Shown: in pieces, positions 1 to 11,913 of the stretch
Numbering within the stretch: position 1 is the first letter of the stretch
How the letters are laid out: every line of letters starts with the position of its first letter
Assembly: GCA_027563935.2 (NCBI GenBank)
Contig: JANVAS020000203.1
Coordinates: 372,001 to 436,000 of the forward strand
Direction: 5' to 3'
Origin: Costus lasius
Taxonomy: Eukaryota > Streptophyta > Magnoliopsida > Zingiberales > Costaceae
Length of the DNA: 64,000 nucleotides
Made by a program: the position numbers and the translations under genes
Notes under the pieces: model-generated
Told to the model about the DNA's origin: nothing
Seen by the model: only the letters and a program-made list of their open reading frames with translations
Database searches by the model: none

Positions 1-1360
1 TTTTAGCTTGTCTGATGATGGTATTCTTCGGTTTCGTGGAAGGGTATGTGTCCCTGAGGAACCGAGCTTGAGGAAAGAAATATTGGAGGACAGCCATAAC
101 TCCAAATATTCTCTACATCCTGGTGTGACTAAGATGTATCAGGACCTCAAGAAAAGTTTTTGGTGGCCGGGTATGAAGAAAGAAGTGTTTGATTTTGTCT
201 CTAGGTGTTTAACCTGTCAGACTGTGAAGGCTGAACACCAGAAGCCTGGTGGTTTGTTGCAGCCTCTTCCTATTCCTGAGTGGAAGTGGGAATGTATCAG
301 TATGGATTTTGTATGTGGTTTGCCCAGAACCAGATTGGGTCATGATGCTATTTGGGTGATTGTTGATAGACTCACTAAATCAGCCCATTTTCTCCCGATT
401 AAGATGACTTATCCTTTAGAGAGGCTGGCCAGATTGTATATTGATGAGATAGTCCGACTGCATGGAGTGCCTGTTGATATCGTGTCTGATAGGGACTCTC
501 GATTTCTGTCCAGATTTTGGAAGAGCTTACAGGAAGGTTTAGGTACTAAGTTGAGTTTTAGTACAGCATATCATCCTCAGTCTGATGGCTAGACGGAGCG
601 TACTATACAAACTCTAGAAGATCTGTTGAGAGCCTATGTGGTTGATTGGAGTTCTGAGTGGAACCGGGATCTATCTTTGATAGAGTTTACTTATAATAAT
701 AGCTTCCACTCCAGTATTCAGATGGCTCCTTATGAGGCTTTGTATGGGAGAAGGTGTAGGACTCCCTTGTGTTGGGAGGAAACTGGTGACAGAATGATTT
801 TGAGATCTGATGCAGTTCAGGAGACTACTGATAAGGTCAGAGAGATCCAGGATAAACTGAAAATTGCTCGGGACAGACAGAAGAGTTATGCTGACGACCG
901 TCGTCGTTCCTTGGAGTTTATGGTGGGAGACCATGTGTTCTTGAAGGTGTCGCCTACTAAGGGTGTTATGAGATTTGGCAAAAAGGGCAAGTTGAGCCCT
1001 AGGTTTGTAGGCCCTTTTGATATTATTGAGAGAGTTGGTCCAGTGGCTTACCGATTGGCTTTACCTCCTGCTATGGATCATGTGCATAATGTATTCCATG
1101 TCTCTGCTTTGAGGAAATATCATCCTGATCCATCTCATGTGTTGGAGTTGGAACCTCTTCAGATTCAGAGTGATTTGACTTTTGAGGAAAGACCTCTCCG
1201 GATTGTGGATAGAAAAGATAAAGTCCTGAGGAACAAGACTATACCTTTGGTAAAGGTTATCTGGGGAAATCAGTCAGTTGAGGAGGCGACATGGGAGACT
1301 GAAGCTGATATGAGGAAATTTTATGCTTACCTCTTTGATGATATGGATGCTGAGCTTTAG
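1..1360 (+). pseudogene. Ty3-gypsy (Tekay-type chromovirus) pol 3' part: integrase and chromodomain, one nonsense codon
   Basis: This is the C-terminal part of a gypsy polyprotein that enters from the left edge of the window. It reads as one frame from about base 8 to 1360, with a single TAG at 590-592. Visible in order: the integrase zinc finger region ending CLTCQ (near 200-220), the DDE core (MDFVCGLP near 300, SDRDSRF near 490, then the HPQSDG block just before the stop), the integrase C-terminal barrel with the H-NVFHVSALRKY motif (near 1080-1115), and a chromodomain-like tail (about 1190-1340, PLVKVIWGN and ATWE). The tail and the neighbouring roughly 3-kb LTR fit the Tekay/Del clade. 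The stop replaces the Gln of the HPQ-DGQTE motif, so the protein cannot be full length. The ORF ends 29 bp before the LTR. Confidence 0.9.
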
Positions 1361-1376
1361 AGGACTAAAGCTTTAT

Positions 1377-1389
1377 AAGGAGGGAGGGA
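1377..1389 (+). other. Polypurine tract of the Tekay element
   Basis: An unbroken purine run, AAGGAGGGAGGGA, lies directly against the first base of the LTR (TGTAAGATCC). This is the expected plus-strand priming site and fixes the LTR start at 1390. Confidence 0.85.
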
Positions 1390-2154
1390 TGTAAGATCCA
1401 AGGATCTTGAGTCCTGGTAAGCATTATTTTTGATTTAAATAAAATTATTGACTGTGTTATTATTCCTGTGTATTGATTGTTAATTTATGATAAATTAATT
1501 AGAGATTTTGGTTGTTGAATTATAGTTAATTAAATTAGAGATTTTTGGATGTTAATGCTAATTAATTAACTAGCTCATTGGATGCTAGTTTTCGGTTAAT
1601 TAATTAGAGTTTATTGCTTGTTAATTTAAGTTAATTAATTGTTAATTAATTGGAGTTATTGGTTAATTAAATCCTTATTGGATATTAATTACATCCTTAT
1701 TGGATTTGCGTTTAAGTGAATTCATTAAGTGGATGTTAATTTAAGTTCTTATTGGATTGTCACTTAAACCATGGGTTAATGGGTTAAGAGTTAAAACCGA
1801 AAATTCAAATTGATATTTCGGTTAGGGTAGAGTTTTGGCGATTTTTTGGCTTGGAGAAATCTTGGGCGACGGCTTGAAGAGATTGGCGACGGCTTGAAGA
1901 ACTTGGCGACTTCTAGGCGATTCTTGAAGAGTTCTTGAGGCGATTTTGGTGATTTCTCCATCTCTTTCCCTTTGGCGAATTATTCCTTGGTGTTTGGTAG
2001 CATCTTTCAAAGCCTTAGACGAATTTTTGGAAGGGTTTTTCACCTTGTGTTCTCGGTTCAAGGTGAGTGGGTTGTCTAATTGATTTCTATCTATTTGTTT
2101 GTGTTAATTGATGAGTTAGATGATATATTCGCTTGTTGGAAATCTTACCATGCT

Positions 2155-2253
2155 AAAACCGAATTTTGTAAAGTTGATTATATGATGAAAACCGAATTTT
2201 GTAAGGTTGATTATATCATGAAAACCGAATTTTTCAAAGGTGATTATATGATG
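2155..2253 (+). repeat. 33-bp tandem repeat, three units, in the Tekay LTR
   Basis: Three consecutive 33-bp units (2155-2187, 2188-2220, 2221-2253) each begin AAAACCGAATTTT and end in GATTATAT-ATG. The third unit has diverged in the middle. Loose AAAACCGAAAT-type motifs continue to about 2530. No coding role is visible. Confidence 0.85.
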
Positions 2254-3189
2254 ATTATTTAACCAAAAATTTGTATGAAATTTAAGGTATTTTTATAGGA
2301 ATTTTGGTAGCATTAAATCATTGAATTTTGGGTATGAAATTCTTGTTAATTATAGTTAAACCGAAATCAATTTTGGTAACATTAAATCAATGATGTTTGT
2401 AGTTAACATGAAAACCGAAATCTTGATGTTCTTGATAATTGTTTATGAAAACCGAAATTGATGTTTGTAGTTAACATGAAAACCGAAACCTTGATGACCT
2501 TGATAATTGTCTATGAAAACCGAATTTTGGTGTTTGTAGTTAATATGTTACATGTGGTAAATTGTAAAGTAATTTATATGAATACTTGTTTTAAATTTTA
2601 AGTTGATTTCATGGATGCTTGATATGACTGTTTCTTGGTGTGTGTAATATGTTAAATAATTATGGTGTTATATTTATGGCTAAGTATCTGTATTTGAGAA
2701 ACTTGAGTGACAACATAGCAAGGTTTGATTAAACTAATCAGCATGAAATTTAAGGACTATACTATATTCGGTGATATTCGAATATAAAATATTATGTGTT
2801 GTGTTATATAATTTTGAACAATATGTGTGATCATGTGAATTTTGAACATTATGTGTGATCTTGTGAATTTTGAACAATATGTGTGATTATGTGATGGTTA
2901 GGACTAAGGCTAGGTGTAACTATGAACTCAAGGGGATAGTCCTTATGTGTTATGTTAAGGGTTTGAATTTCAGCCCTGTATTGTGATATGTGAGGAGGTT
3001 GATGTTCAGCCTGCCTATTATGATTATTGTGATGGGGGTTGATGCCTGCCCGATATGATTTTTGTGATGACTATCCTAGAGTCTAGTTGACACTTAGGAG
3101 TCCACCTTTGTGAAATATGTTCACCTTTGTGAAATATGAAATAAGATATGTCTGTTGTCCAGTAGGAACCTTTTGGGAGAACGGGTTTT

Positions 3190-3470
3190 GACGCAAAGTG
3201 CCATGTCTTGGTCAGACAGGGGCCACCTCTTGATGTCATTACTCTTTTATGTGATGGGGTAATATAAGACGCAAAGTGCCATGTCTTGATCAGACAGGGG
3301 CCACCTCTTGATGTCATTACTCTTTTATGTGACGGGGTGATATAAGACGCAAAGTGCCATGTCTTGATCAGACAGGGGCCACCTCTTGATGTCATCACTC
3401 TGATGTGTTATGGGGTGATAGAGCAAAGTGCCACGTCGTGACCTGACGGGGGCCACCTCTTGATTCTACT
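3190..3470 (+). repeat. 78-bp tandem repeat, about 3.6 units, in the Tekay LTR
   Basis: Units start at 3190, 3268, 3346 and about 3424. Each contains GCAAAGTGCCATGTCTTG and GGGGCCACCTCTTGATG. The last unit is the most diverged. The length, a multiple of three, explains the 26-residue periodic ORF on the minus strand. Confidence 0.9.
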
Positions 3471-4139
3471 CACTATCCATGTTTATGTGTTGCACGAGAT
3501 TTTGCAGCTCCCAGTGCTTTGGCCAAGCCGGGTTAGACCATATTGGTCACTACTGAATATGCTGGACAACTAGGTTAATTAAGTATGGTGTGTTTAGTTG
3601 GTTTAGAATATATGTGTTTAATTGGGTTAGAGTAAAACTCTAGAACCTGAATTTGTTATATGCTAGTGTGTACATTTAACTGTCTATATGACTTCTGTTT
3701 CTTTATTTTGTTATATGTTGACATAATGTTCTGTTAAATATTTTTAAAAATAATCTGCCTATATTTTTGAATGTATGTTATGGATGGTCGATTTAGACTA
3801 TCCACTCACTGGGCTGTGTAGCTCACCCCTCACTATTTTCAGGCATAGAGCAGGGGCGCATGTCTTGAGTGCATTGGCGTGGATAATTATGCTGTTTGCT
3901 GTTTTAAGAATTTATATGCTTAATTCTTGGGGCCGGTTGTGGCCTTAACATAAACTATATGAACTATGTGAATCATGAGACTATGTGAACTATGTGAAGT
4001 ATGTTGCCAGTTATGGCAGTCTTATGAGTTTGATTTTTGTGTCACCGCGGGCTTCAGCCTGGTTTCGGTGTTTGGTATGAGTTTATAAAATCGATTTTGT
4101 GATTTTGTTTTGAATTTCGGCTTGTTGTATATTCTGTGC

Positions 4140-4305
4140 AATCGGTTTTGATATACCCTGTAACTTGCATATGTCTAGTGCAAGTATTGCCTGGTGGCAG
4201 GTACCTTTATGGATTTTATGAATTTGAATCGGTTTTGATATAACTGTTGCCTTGCATATGTCTAGTGCAAGGATTGCGTGGTGGCAGGTACCCTTATGAG
4301 ATTTG
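4140..4305 (+). repeat. Two-copy direct repeat (about 87 bp) near the end of the Tekay LTR
   Basis: Copies start at about 4140 and 4227. Both run AATCGGTTTTGATATA, then TTGCATATGTCTAGTGCAAG, then TGGTGGCAGGTACC. Inside each, CTTGCATATGTCTAGTGCAAG is an imperfect inverted repeat (TTGCA...TGCAA). Confidence 0.75.
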
Positions 4306-4462
4306 AGTTTTGTGAATTTGTGTGTATGGATTTATGGAAATTTTTCAGATCGTGTTTTCTTGAACTCGGTTTTACCTAGCATATGATCGATCTTATATGA
4401 AACATCCTGTATCATTTGTGAATTGTGCCATTTGTTTGGGGTTAAGAATGTGGGATGTTACA

Positions 4463-5532
4463 GGAATAGAGATAATATTCTTAGTTATGCTCGGCACAAA
4501 ATAACAATTGTCAAGTTCTAATACAAGACCAGATGGTAAAGAGATGTTATATTGTCCTACAGCAACAGCAGCAACCCGTGCCCCGTTTCCAACTCGTAGG
4601 TCCACCTCATGCTGTCCCACCTGTCTTCTTCTCTTGAGTTCCTGTACATTTGAACAAATGTGAACTCCACATGCAGTGTCCAACACCCATGAAATAGAAG
4701 AAGATACCATGACTTCAGTCACGTAAATACCTGAGCCAGAAGCGAAAGGCTTGCTTCCCTTCTTATCTCCTTGGAGCGCTTTACAGTCCTTCTTCCAGTG
4801 ACCCAGCTGGCCACAATGGAAACATCTGTATTCCTTTGACCGCTTCATCTTTTGCTTTAGAGCCTTGTTGTAGCTCTTGATAGGGGCTTTGCCCTTCTTC
4901 CCCTTCTTCTTGTTCCTTGAAGGAACCATCAAGACAAAGGATGAAGGCTTTCCCTTTTCAAGAGTCTGCTCTGTAGTACAGAGCATGTTCAGTAACTCTG
5001 CCGGTGTACAGTCGATCTTGTTCATATTAAAATTAATGATGAACGGATCGAAAGAGACCGGGAGAGACTGCAAGATAATGTCTACAACAAGTTCCTGATT
5101 GATGGTGTGTCCCAGTTTCTCTAGAGCCTCTTTATACCCAATCATCTTGAGTACGTGAGCTCCCATTGGACTCCCTTCAGTCAGTTTGCTCTGAAAGAAA
5201 AGTTTAGTCAAGTTATAGCGTTCCGTCCTTGCCTGTGCAGCATACAGCATTTTGAGATTTGCTATAATTTCAATAGTAGATAAATCCTCATGCTGACGCT
5301 GTAGCTCTGGCGTCATAGACGCAAGCATAAGGCAAGCGACATCAATGCTATCATTGACATGCTTCTCATAAGCATCCCGAACTGCCCTTGCGGCGTTCGC
5401 AGCGGGTTGAGGTGGTATTGCCGTCTCAAGGACATACAGCTTCCTCTCAGCCTTAAGAACAATCTTAAGGTGTCCGTACCAGTCTGAGAAGTTTGGCCCA
5501 GCAAACTTCTCCCTTTCCAGTAAGGATCGCAC
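4463..5532 (-). pseudogene. Copia A gag and protease start, cut by the Tekay insertion, no in-frame ATG
   Basis: The frame opens with REKFAGPNFSDWYGHLKIVL, a copia gag. A CCHC zinc knuckle (CFHCGQLGHWKKDC) lies near 4777-4818 and the aspartic protease motif WVLDTACG near 4660-4685. The protein runs to ITKNIISIP and is then replaced by Tekay LTR sequence. Where E has ATG before SFNVRSLL, A has ACA, and a TAG lies in frame 12 codons upstream. The nearest ATG (AATGTGCG) is in another frame. Translation would therefore need a non-AUG start or the internal Met near residue 66. Confidence 0.85.
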
Positions 5533-7150
5533 ATTGAACCCTGTGGTGTTCGTTGCTGCAGGAATCTACAACATAGCAAGAACAACAAGGTCAGTATCAA
5601 TGTTAGAATCATTCCAGGACTTAAGAGTGATTCTTTTCTCACTATTTTATCTGACTGAAAAATCCAATAAAACAGTCCGAAAGAGTAAAACTCTTTTAGT
5701 GAGATGGGATCCAGATTTCATACTTGGTCTTCGCGTCCCGCTCAGGCGAGATAAGATGCACAGAGAGTTCAAGGACTAATCACTGGTAGGCTTATCCATG
5801 CCAATCGCCAACCCGTGCGATTCCCCTTCATCTAGGCAATCCAGAAGACTGTGCCAACTGAGTTGGTACAACACAGTTTCTGATTCCACAGATGGCTGCC
5901 TCCATATAGCTAACATATGCTCAATATGTAGCCTATATGGTCAAGCTGACCTGACCTACTCCCTGGACCACCACGTGCTATGCTGAGCAACGAGAAGCGA
6001 TAAATCCCTTCTCTGTAACACGCAAGTGTAATCACACACCGTCTGAAGATAGATGGGCGTGCCCACTGAGTGGGTACAACACGGCCCCAACGATAGTCAG
6101 AACAGTGAGGTTTCCGTCAGAAGGCTTTCGTGCTTGATATTTGATGTTGGATTTTAACGGTCCTTTTATCTTCTTACTATCATGCAAATCCTATGGTGAT
6201 AGCAGAAAGATAAATCATGCAGATACTAATTTCACTTCAACAGTAAAAAGAAAGCATGATGATCTTATGTGGTAAACGCCCATTAAGCCTAAGTAAGACC
6301 TTAGTTTAATATAAGTCTTCACTTGAGCTCTTCATGGGTCTTTTGATACTTGATCTGGCCCAGCCCGGGTGCGCCCACCAGGTAGTATGTGCCTGTCCTA
6401 GAGTCGAACTCTAGACCTCCCACCTGGTCAAGCCACTTGCTGCAAGCGCCTCTGCCATGTGTGCTCTGTGCTCATGTCTGATCAAAATACATTTTAATCT
6501 ATCTAGACATGATTGACACGCAGGTCAATTACACTTTATCATAAATTTAAAATGTGATGCGCAGATCACAATAATAATTTACAATTATTAATCCAGGCAC
6601 ACAGGCCCCAGCACAGCACACAAAAAGGGCAGCCCACATAAGATAAAATAAACACCCAACATGGTTAGACAAGCAACATGTGATCCAAACAAGAAAATAA
6701 AATTTTTGAAAATCCCATTGGCAACAATTTTATTTCCTTATGTGCCCTACTACCTTACAACGGTCCATTAATAGGGATCCACTCATCAGACCTAGTCAGA
6801 CCCACTTGCCCTTGCATGCACCAAGTCATAACCGACTTGAGTCGACCTCATGGCCAACAATGCATGTCTTAAGGGCTGAACGTCCCACATGATTTCTGGC
6901 AAGCGGGTGTGACCCCGGGCCTTAATCATGAGCGTTCATTGGTTGCCTCAATCAGACATCGCTACACGCCTTTCTGCAGTCGACCTATAGCCACCTCATG
7001 CTTGCGCATAGGTGCTATCTGGTCGACCCATCTAGGCTGTCAGATGGTCTGATCAGGCTGTTGGGTCTAGACTGGACGACGACTTCAACCCTAATAACCC
7101 GTCTAAGTTTTTCAAGTAGGCGCTTATAGATCTATGTGAGGGGCACGCAG
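5533..7150 (-). other. Copia A 5' untranslated leader, with conserved hairpins
   Basis: About 1.6 kb without a credible ORF. It matches the leaders of E and H throughout. On the minus strand it contains the hairpin set described for E: loop-CTGCG hairpins near 6586, 6554-6569 and 6512-6527, and the second set at 6062-6074, 5854-5866 and 5736-5751. Near 7130-7155 it stops matching the other leaders and jumps into LTR sequence. Confidence 0.75.
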
Positions 7151-7475
7151 CAGTCCAGTACATCCAATGTACCTATGAGTCTACATCTTATTCCATGCTC
7201 GAAGCATCCTATAAGATTAGAACACATATTAGTCTCAATCATATCAAGGTTGTCTCATGTTCACCAAGATATCTCGACTAAGGACTATACTGCATGTCAG
7301 CCAAGCTGAACACCATTGAGACATTATTCAGAAGTATACATATAGCAGCAGATAAAGCAACAACCTGAATAACAACCATTGCCTTTATAAACATAGAGTT
7401 TATACATGATACTGATAACAACCCAAGGCCTCAAACATTAGCCTTAAGGGCATACCCCAACAGTTGGCGCATAAG
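7150..7475 (-). repeat. LTR remnant of copia A (first ~325 bp of the LTR)
   Basis: Read on the minus strand, it starts TGTTGGGGTATGCCC at 7475 and matches the first few hundred bases of the K and E LTRs as far as the sequence around the ATGTACTGGA motif. It then joins leader sequence directly. Most of the LTR and the tRNA primer site are absent. Confidence 0.8.
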
Positions 7476-8646
7476 GTGCTAAAATTTGACTTTTCTGGAT
7501 TTTCAAATTTTACATGCGCCACTTGATTGGGTTGATATGGTCATAGCGAGTGCCCTCCTGTGTTGTGATGTGGAAGCATGTTTCCACTTGTGATGAATGC
7601 TTGTAAAATCCCTTTCCACCTGCGTGTAGTTCTCTCCCTATCTTGTTGTAAAGAATTTTTCATCTTGTTTAGAATAGATGTAGAATTATATGATAGGTTA
7701 AGGCTTCATCTTGACAACAAGGAGTCTTCTTCAATCGGAGTCAGAAGTGGCGCCAGCTTTGGAAGCATGGTGATGGACTTGCGGCTGAAATAAGAACATA
7801 TGCTTTCGGCTTCTGGCATGGGCTGATCTGCTTTAGGGACTCGCAACCCTTGGATGCACGATAACATGTCACATGGCTCGTGACAAGTTATGTGTATGAA
7901 AAGGGCTATGACCATATCGACCAAAATAGCATGCCTGTGATGGTTTATTATTTTGTCCATAGCATGCCTGTGATGTTTTTCCTTTGCAGCCATAACCATA
8001 GGAAAACTGCATGCTAGAAAAGAATAAAACAAACATGCAAAAACTCTCAATACAATATCAAGTCGATAGCCTTCTAACGCGTAGCCCTCATCAAACTATC
8101 GACCGGTGGTGTTGTGAACTGTTTCCCACCCTCGTGGGACACACCCACTTATCTTTAGAAGGTGTGCGGTGACAATGATTTCCCCAGTCCAGTTTTAACC
8201 TGGGCGTGCCTTCGCAAGGAAATTTGTTGGCCCTGGGCATAACGGTTAGGACCAGACTTGACTAGTTTTTCATATGTCATTGACATGATGAATTACTAGA
8301 GGCAGCTGTTGAGAGGATAGGGTTTTGTGTTGTATCCAACCCTCGCTGGACACAGGGCGCCTAGTCTGTCTTAACTAAGAGGAATTATGCATGGCACAAT
8401 TGGCTGGCATGCCTACCTAAGGAAGCATGAGACTCTCTGTGCATCTCAACTCACCCTCGTGAGTCGCGGAGACCTTATGTGAAATTAGGATCCTACTCAC
8501 CTATTTCCATGTTGAGTTAGAGAGTTCTCAACTTGTTTTGGAAGTAGTGGGAGCATAGCATTTAATTTAAAGTCCTTGTTAAATGCTTTATCATTGTACT
8601 TACTTTACTTATTTGCTTATTGTAGAAGGCATCTCCTGATCTAAGA
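7476..8646 (+). other. Copia C leader
   Basis: A non-coding leader of which about 8050-8560 is homologous to B's leader (22040-22500, reversed). It carries three hairpins with loop CCTC at 8124-8139 (stem TCCCAC/GTGGGA), 8335-8350 (TCCAAC/GCTGGA, one mismatch) and 8449-8464 (ACTCAC/GTGAGT). In 7476-8050 I see nothing specific beyond the leader; the short ORFs there are chance. Confidence 0.7.
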
Positions 8647-9189
8647 TTGAAACTTTATAAACATAAACTGCATGGGACAAATTGGACAAAATGGTTCAAG
8701 ATTTTGTCCAAGATACTGAAACAAGAAAATAAGGTGCATCTTCTTGAAAGACCTCCATCCCAGCCCAGTGTGTATTTCACTAATGATTGGGAGTGGAATG
8801 TCTATCTTGAACATTGTGAAGATAACGAACAGTACACTGCTCTTGTCTTAGAGTGCATGACCCCAGAGGTCAAGGTTGAATGTGATGAGATGGGGATCTA
8901 TGATCTAATCATACATCTCAAAGGTCTCTTCACACCATGCTCTATAGACAATGATCAGGAGAGTTCTGTTGGATCTTCAGAGTGTGTGCCTGAATCTAAG
9001 AATGACCATGGTTCTGTATCTTCGAAGCTAATACTTCGGAAGACTGGGAATGCATGGGTATTTCGAAGAGGATTAATGGCCAAGAAGAGCATGGCAAAGA
9101 AGATGGGATGTAATCCATCCGCTTCAGGTATTGTGTTACCAAGGTCTTTTGTCTACTTCTTATTCATGGGTACTGGGTATCGTATGTGA
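8647..9189 (+). pseudogene. Copia C gag fragment
   Basis: A 180-codon frame with a copia gag N-terminus (KLHGTNWTKWFKILSKIL, LLERPP, then YTALVLECMTPEV). The frame then loses similarity and ends without a zinc knuckle. It is one broken piece of a decayed gag-pol gene. Confidence 0.7.
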
Positions 9190-11899
9190 GGCTCACATAT
9201 GTTTTACATGTGCAGGAGCTCAAAAGAAGTAGGACGAAGAGGCTTGATGGGATCGACTCTCGGGTCAGGCACGGAGCATTGGATGCTGCTGTTGATATCA
9301 TCTCACTGCCTTGAAGACCTTATATAGAACTTTGCTATTATGTATCAGCTTATGTATTTGAACATCATTCCTTTTGGAAAGGACTTCAGTTTGAAATAAT
9401 AAATAATATTTTTCTTTAATCTGAGATGTTCTATTGAAGTGATACAATTGACAATAGTTTGTGGTTCTATATGTGACACAAGATCAGATCTAATGATTCA
9501 ATAAAACATCCTCTTATAGCATTGTCTCTTGAACCATAGAATAATGGTCACATCCAAAAGTCCATGAACTATTGGGATCATTATCCTTTCAGGATTATGA
9601 TACATGTGAGCCTAGTTCAAAGGAACAATATGACAGATGCTGCCTTCACCGTAAAGGATGGAAGGACTATTGGCTTGTTGGATCTAATACACAAAAATGT
9701 AAGTGGACCCATGTAAACAAGCACTAAGAGGAGTAATATGTACTTCATTTAGGTGCGGGTATGCCTTACGCAACCCAAGAACTTTGGAAAAATCCAAGAA
9801 GTTCACAAATGAAGTATTGAGTCAAATTGAAGGATCTATTAAAGCACCTTGATTGGATCAAGATGATTAGTGGAGAATTTGATGACTGTCCTAAGAAGTG
9901 TGGAGTTATCTCACAGCTTACTTAGTACACCACTGTGTGGTGAATTTCAAAGAAAGAAAAAGGAACACATTGGATGTGGTTCCATCTTCGAATAGTCATG
10001 CAAATATACTACTATGATGCCATGCAAACAGATGTACTGCTACTCCATAAGAAAATGTCTAAGTTAGCTTTTGAGTTGAGAACTGCAAATATCCCATTTC
10101 TTCAATGGAATTGGGAATGTAATGTGTAGTGATTCAAAAGTATGTATTTGTGGTGCACTGTAGAGTGCTAATTCTATCCCATGGAGAACAAAATATTTGT
10201 TGCTCAAACTGCTGTCTCTCTTGAGAAAGTATTTCTTTTGAAAGAGGCTAGTGGGAGTAGATTTGATTTGGACAAGATCCAGAATCAACCACAATATAAT
10301 TAGACACACATGGAGAGCAAAATCTCACATACAGGTTGAAAGTCAACCTGAGGTTCAAGTAACACAGGAATAACATAAGTCTGGATCGATTCGATATGCT
10401 GGGCATGACGAATTTTTCATCAAGCATGAACCTAAGACTTATGAGGAAATGGAAGTGGTCGGTGAATCAGATTCCAAGAAATGGCTAAGGGCCATGAAAA
10501 CCATAATGGACTCCATGTCTGCTAGTCAAGTCTGGGACTTGGATGAGCTGCCAAAAGGGGTAATTCCCACAGGCTATAAATAAATCTTCTAGGAAGATAG
10601 ACATGGAAGGTAACATTGTTACCTTAAAAGATAAGCTAGTGAACAATAATTTCAGGCAAATCCACTGGGTGGATAATGATGAAATTTTCACCAATAGCTG
10701 AGCTTTAAGTCCATTAGGGATCTGCTTGTTATAATTGCATGATCAATTATGGTATCTTGTTATGATAACTGCTTTTCTTGCATGGACATCTGAAAAGATA
10801 TCTATAAGGAAATAGCCAGAAGGTTTTCATATCAAGGCCATATAGATATGCATGATGTTATGCAAGCATGTTTGAAATAGCCTGTGTTTACAAGAAGATC
10901 AGTGGGAGCACCTTAGTAGTATTTCTTGTCTAGATGATTGATGATATTCTCCTCACATGGAATAACATCTCAGCTCTTCACGTGGTGAAGAAAAGAAAGA
11001 TATGTATTTCGAGAAGAATGATCTAGGGAATGATGCCTACATCCTAGGCATGAGGATCTATAGATAGAGATCCAAGAAAGTCATTGCCCTTTAGTCAATC
11101 TATGTTCATCCAAGAGTTTCTGGAGAGGTTTATATTGGATGATTCCAAATATTGATACCTTCCAGGAAGATATGGTCTGACTCTCTCAAAGATGTTGTGT
11201 CCTATGACACAGCTGGAGAGTAACAACATGGGTCTAAAATCCTGATACATGGTGTGTAGGATGGATCATGTTTTGAATAATATACTCAAGACCATTTGTG
11301 GCAAATGCTTGGAGCATAGCCAGCAAGTTTCAATCAGATCTTAGTGTTTAACACTAGATAACTGTGAAAGCAATCCTTATATATATACTTGGGAAGTATA
11401 AAGGATTGGAGTCTAGTCTATGATAGACAGGAAAGAATTTTGTGTATAGGGGTACACTCACACTTCGTTCCAGTCTAGTGACTATTGATCACAGCCAGGA
11501 TTTGCGCTTTGCCTTATTATGGTGTTGTGTGCTGAAAGAGCATTATGCAAACCAAAGTGGCAAGATTCTACAAATAAGGCTGAGTACATTGCAGCTCCTT
11601 GTGGCAGCCAAGGAGGCAGCTTCATTCATTTGAACTTGATTTAGTTCATGGTGCTTGATGGTCCAGTATAGTTCTTACTGGGACCATAGCATAAGAGAAG
11701 GAACTTAATGCTCAAGTATGTACTGTAGCATATCATCTGATCTTAGAGATCATGGAAAGGATGATGATCAAATTTGTTAAAATAAACACAGATAACAATC
11801 TGGAAAAACCCACTGACCTAGCCTCTGGCGCAGCGGAAGCTAAATGGTTCATACTAGAGACATTGGAACTGACAAAACACCAGTTGTCCTTGGTCTTAG
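9190..11899 (+). pseudogene. Copia C pol, heavily broken
   Basis: Similarity to copia pol survives only in pieces, in different frames and with many stops. Near 10185-10275 there is ENKIFVAQTAVSLEKVFLL, matching E's region between integrase and RT. Near 10470-10560 there is the RT start (AMKTIMDSMSASQVWDL). Near 10930-10960 there is a damaged DDIL catalytic block, and near 11020-11090 an ILGMRIYR segment. Near 11570-11630 there is an RNase H tail (KAEYIAAP), and near 11790-11880 the C-terminal end. No protein could be made. The stretch 9190-10060 shows only scattered similarity. Confidence 0.7.
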
Positions 11900-11913
11900 T
11901 GCAAGTGGGAGAT
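11900..11913 (+). other. Polypurine tract of copia C
   Basis: GCAAGTGGGAGAT directly precedes the LTR start TGTTGGTGTATATGCCC. The same tract precedes the 3' LTR of E and, on the minus strand, of B, H and K. Confidence 0.8.

Larger units (their letters stand above)
1390..4462 (+). repeat. 3' LTR of the Tekay-type gypsy element (3073 bp)
   Basis: It begins TGTAAGATCC directly after the polypurine tract and ends GGGATGTTACA, where copia A sequence resumes. Ends of the form TGT...ACA and a length near 3 kb are usual for Tekay/Del elements. The right edge is exact because the interrupted copia gene continues at GGAATAGAG, which in uninterrupted copies (H near 53460) follows GAGCA. The predicted 5-bp target duplication is GGAAT (4463-4467); its partner is left of the window. 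The LTR holds three blocks of internal tandem repeats. The minus-strand ORF at 3024-3398 is a by-product of one block. Confidence 0.85.
4463..7475 (-). mobile_element. Copia A (Angela-like family 1), truncated 5' half
   Basis: Minus-strand Ty1-copia element. Visible parts from 5' to 3' on its own strand: an LTR remnant (about 7150-7475), the untranslated leader, and gag into the start of pol (to 4463), where the Tekay insertion cuts it. The rest of A lies left of the window. It belongs to the same family as E, H and K, from its gag protein, leader hairpins and LTR start TGTTGGGGTATGCCC. The leader is fused directly to the upstream part of the LTR, so the primer-binding site and the distal LTR are deleted. 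A interrupts copia C at 7475/7476. Confidence 0.85.

Noticed and set aside
3024..3398. Minus-strand ORF of 124 codons with a 26-residue internal repeat
   Set aside because: It is the translation of the 78-bp tandem repeat in the Tekay LTR; no domain and no other support.
2155..3470. CRISPR-like repeats
   Set aside because: The repeats are directly adjacent without unique spacers and lie within a plant LTR.
7706..8050. 114-codon minus ORF
   Set aside because: Antisense to the leader of copia C and without similarity to anything I recognise.
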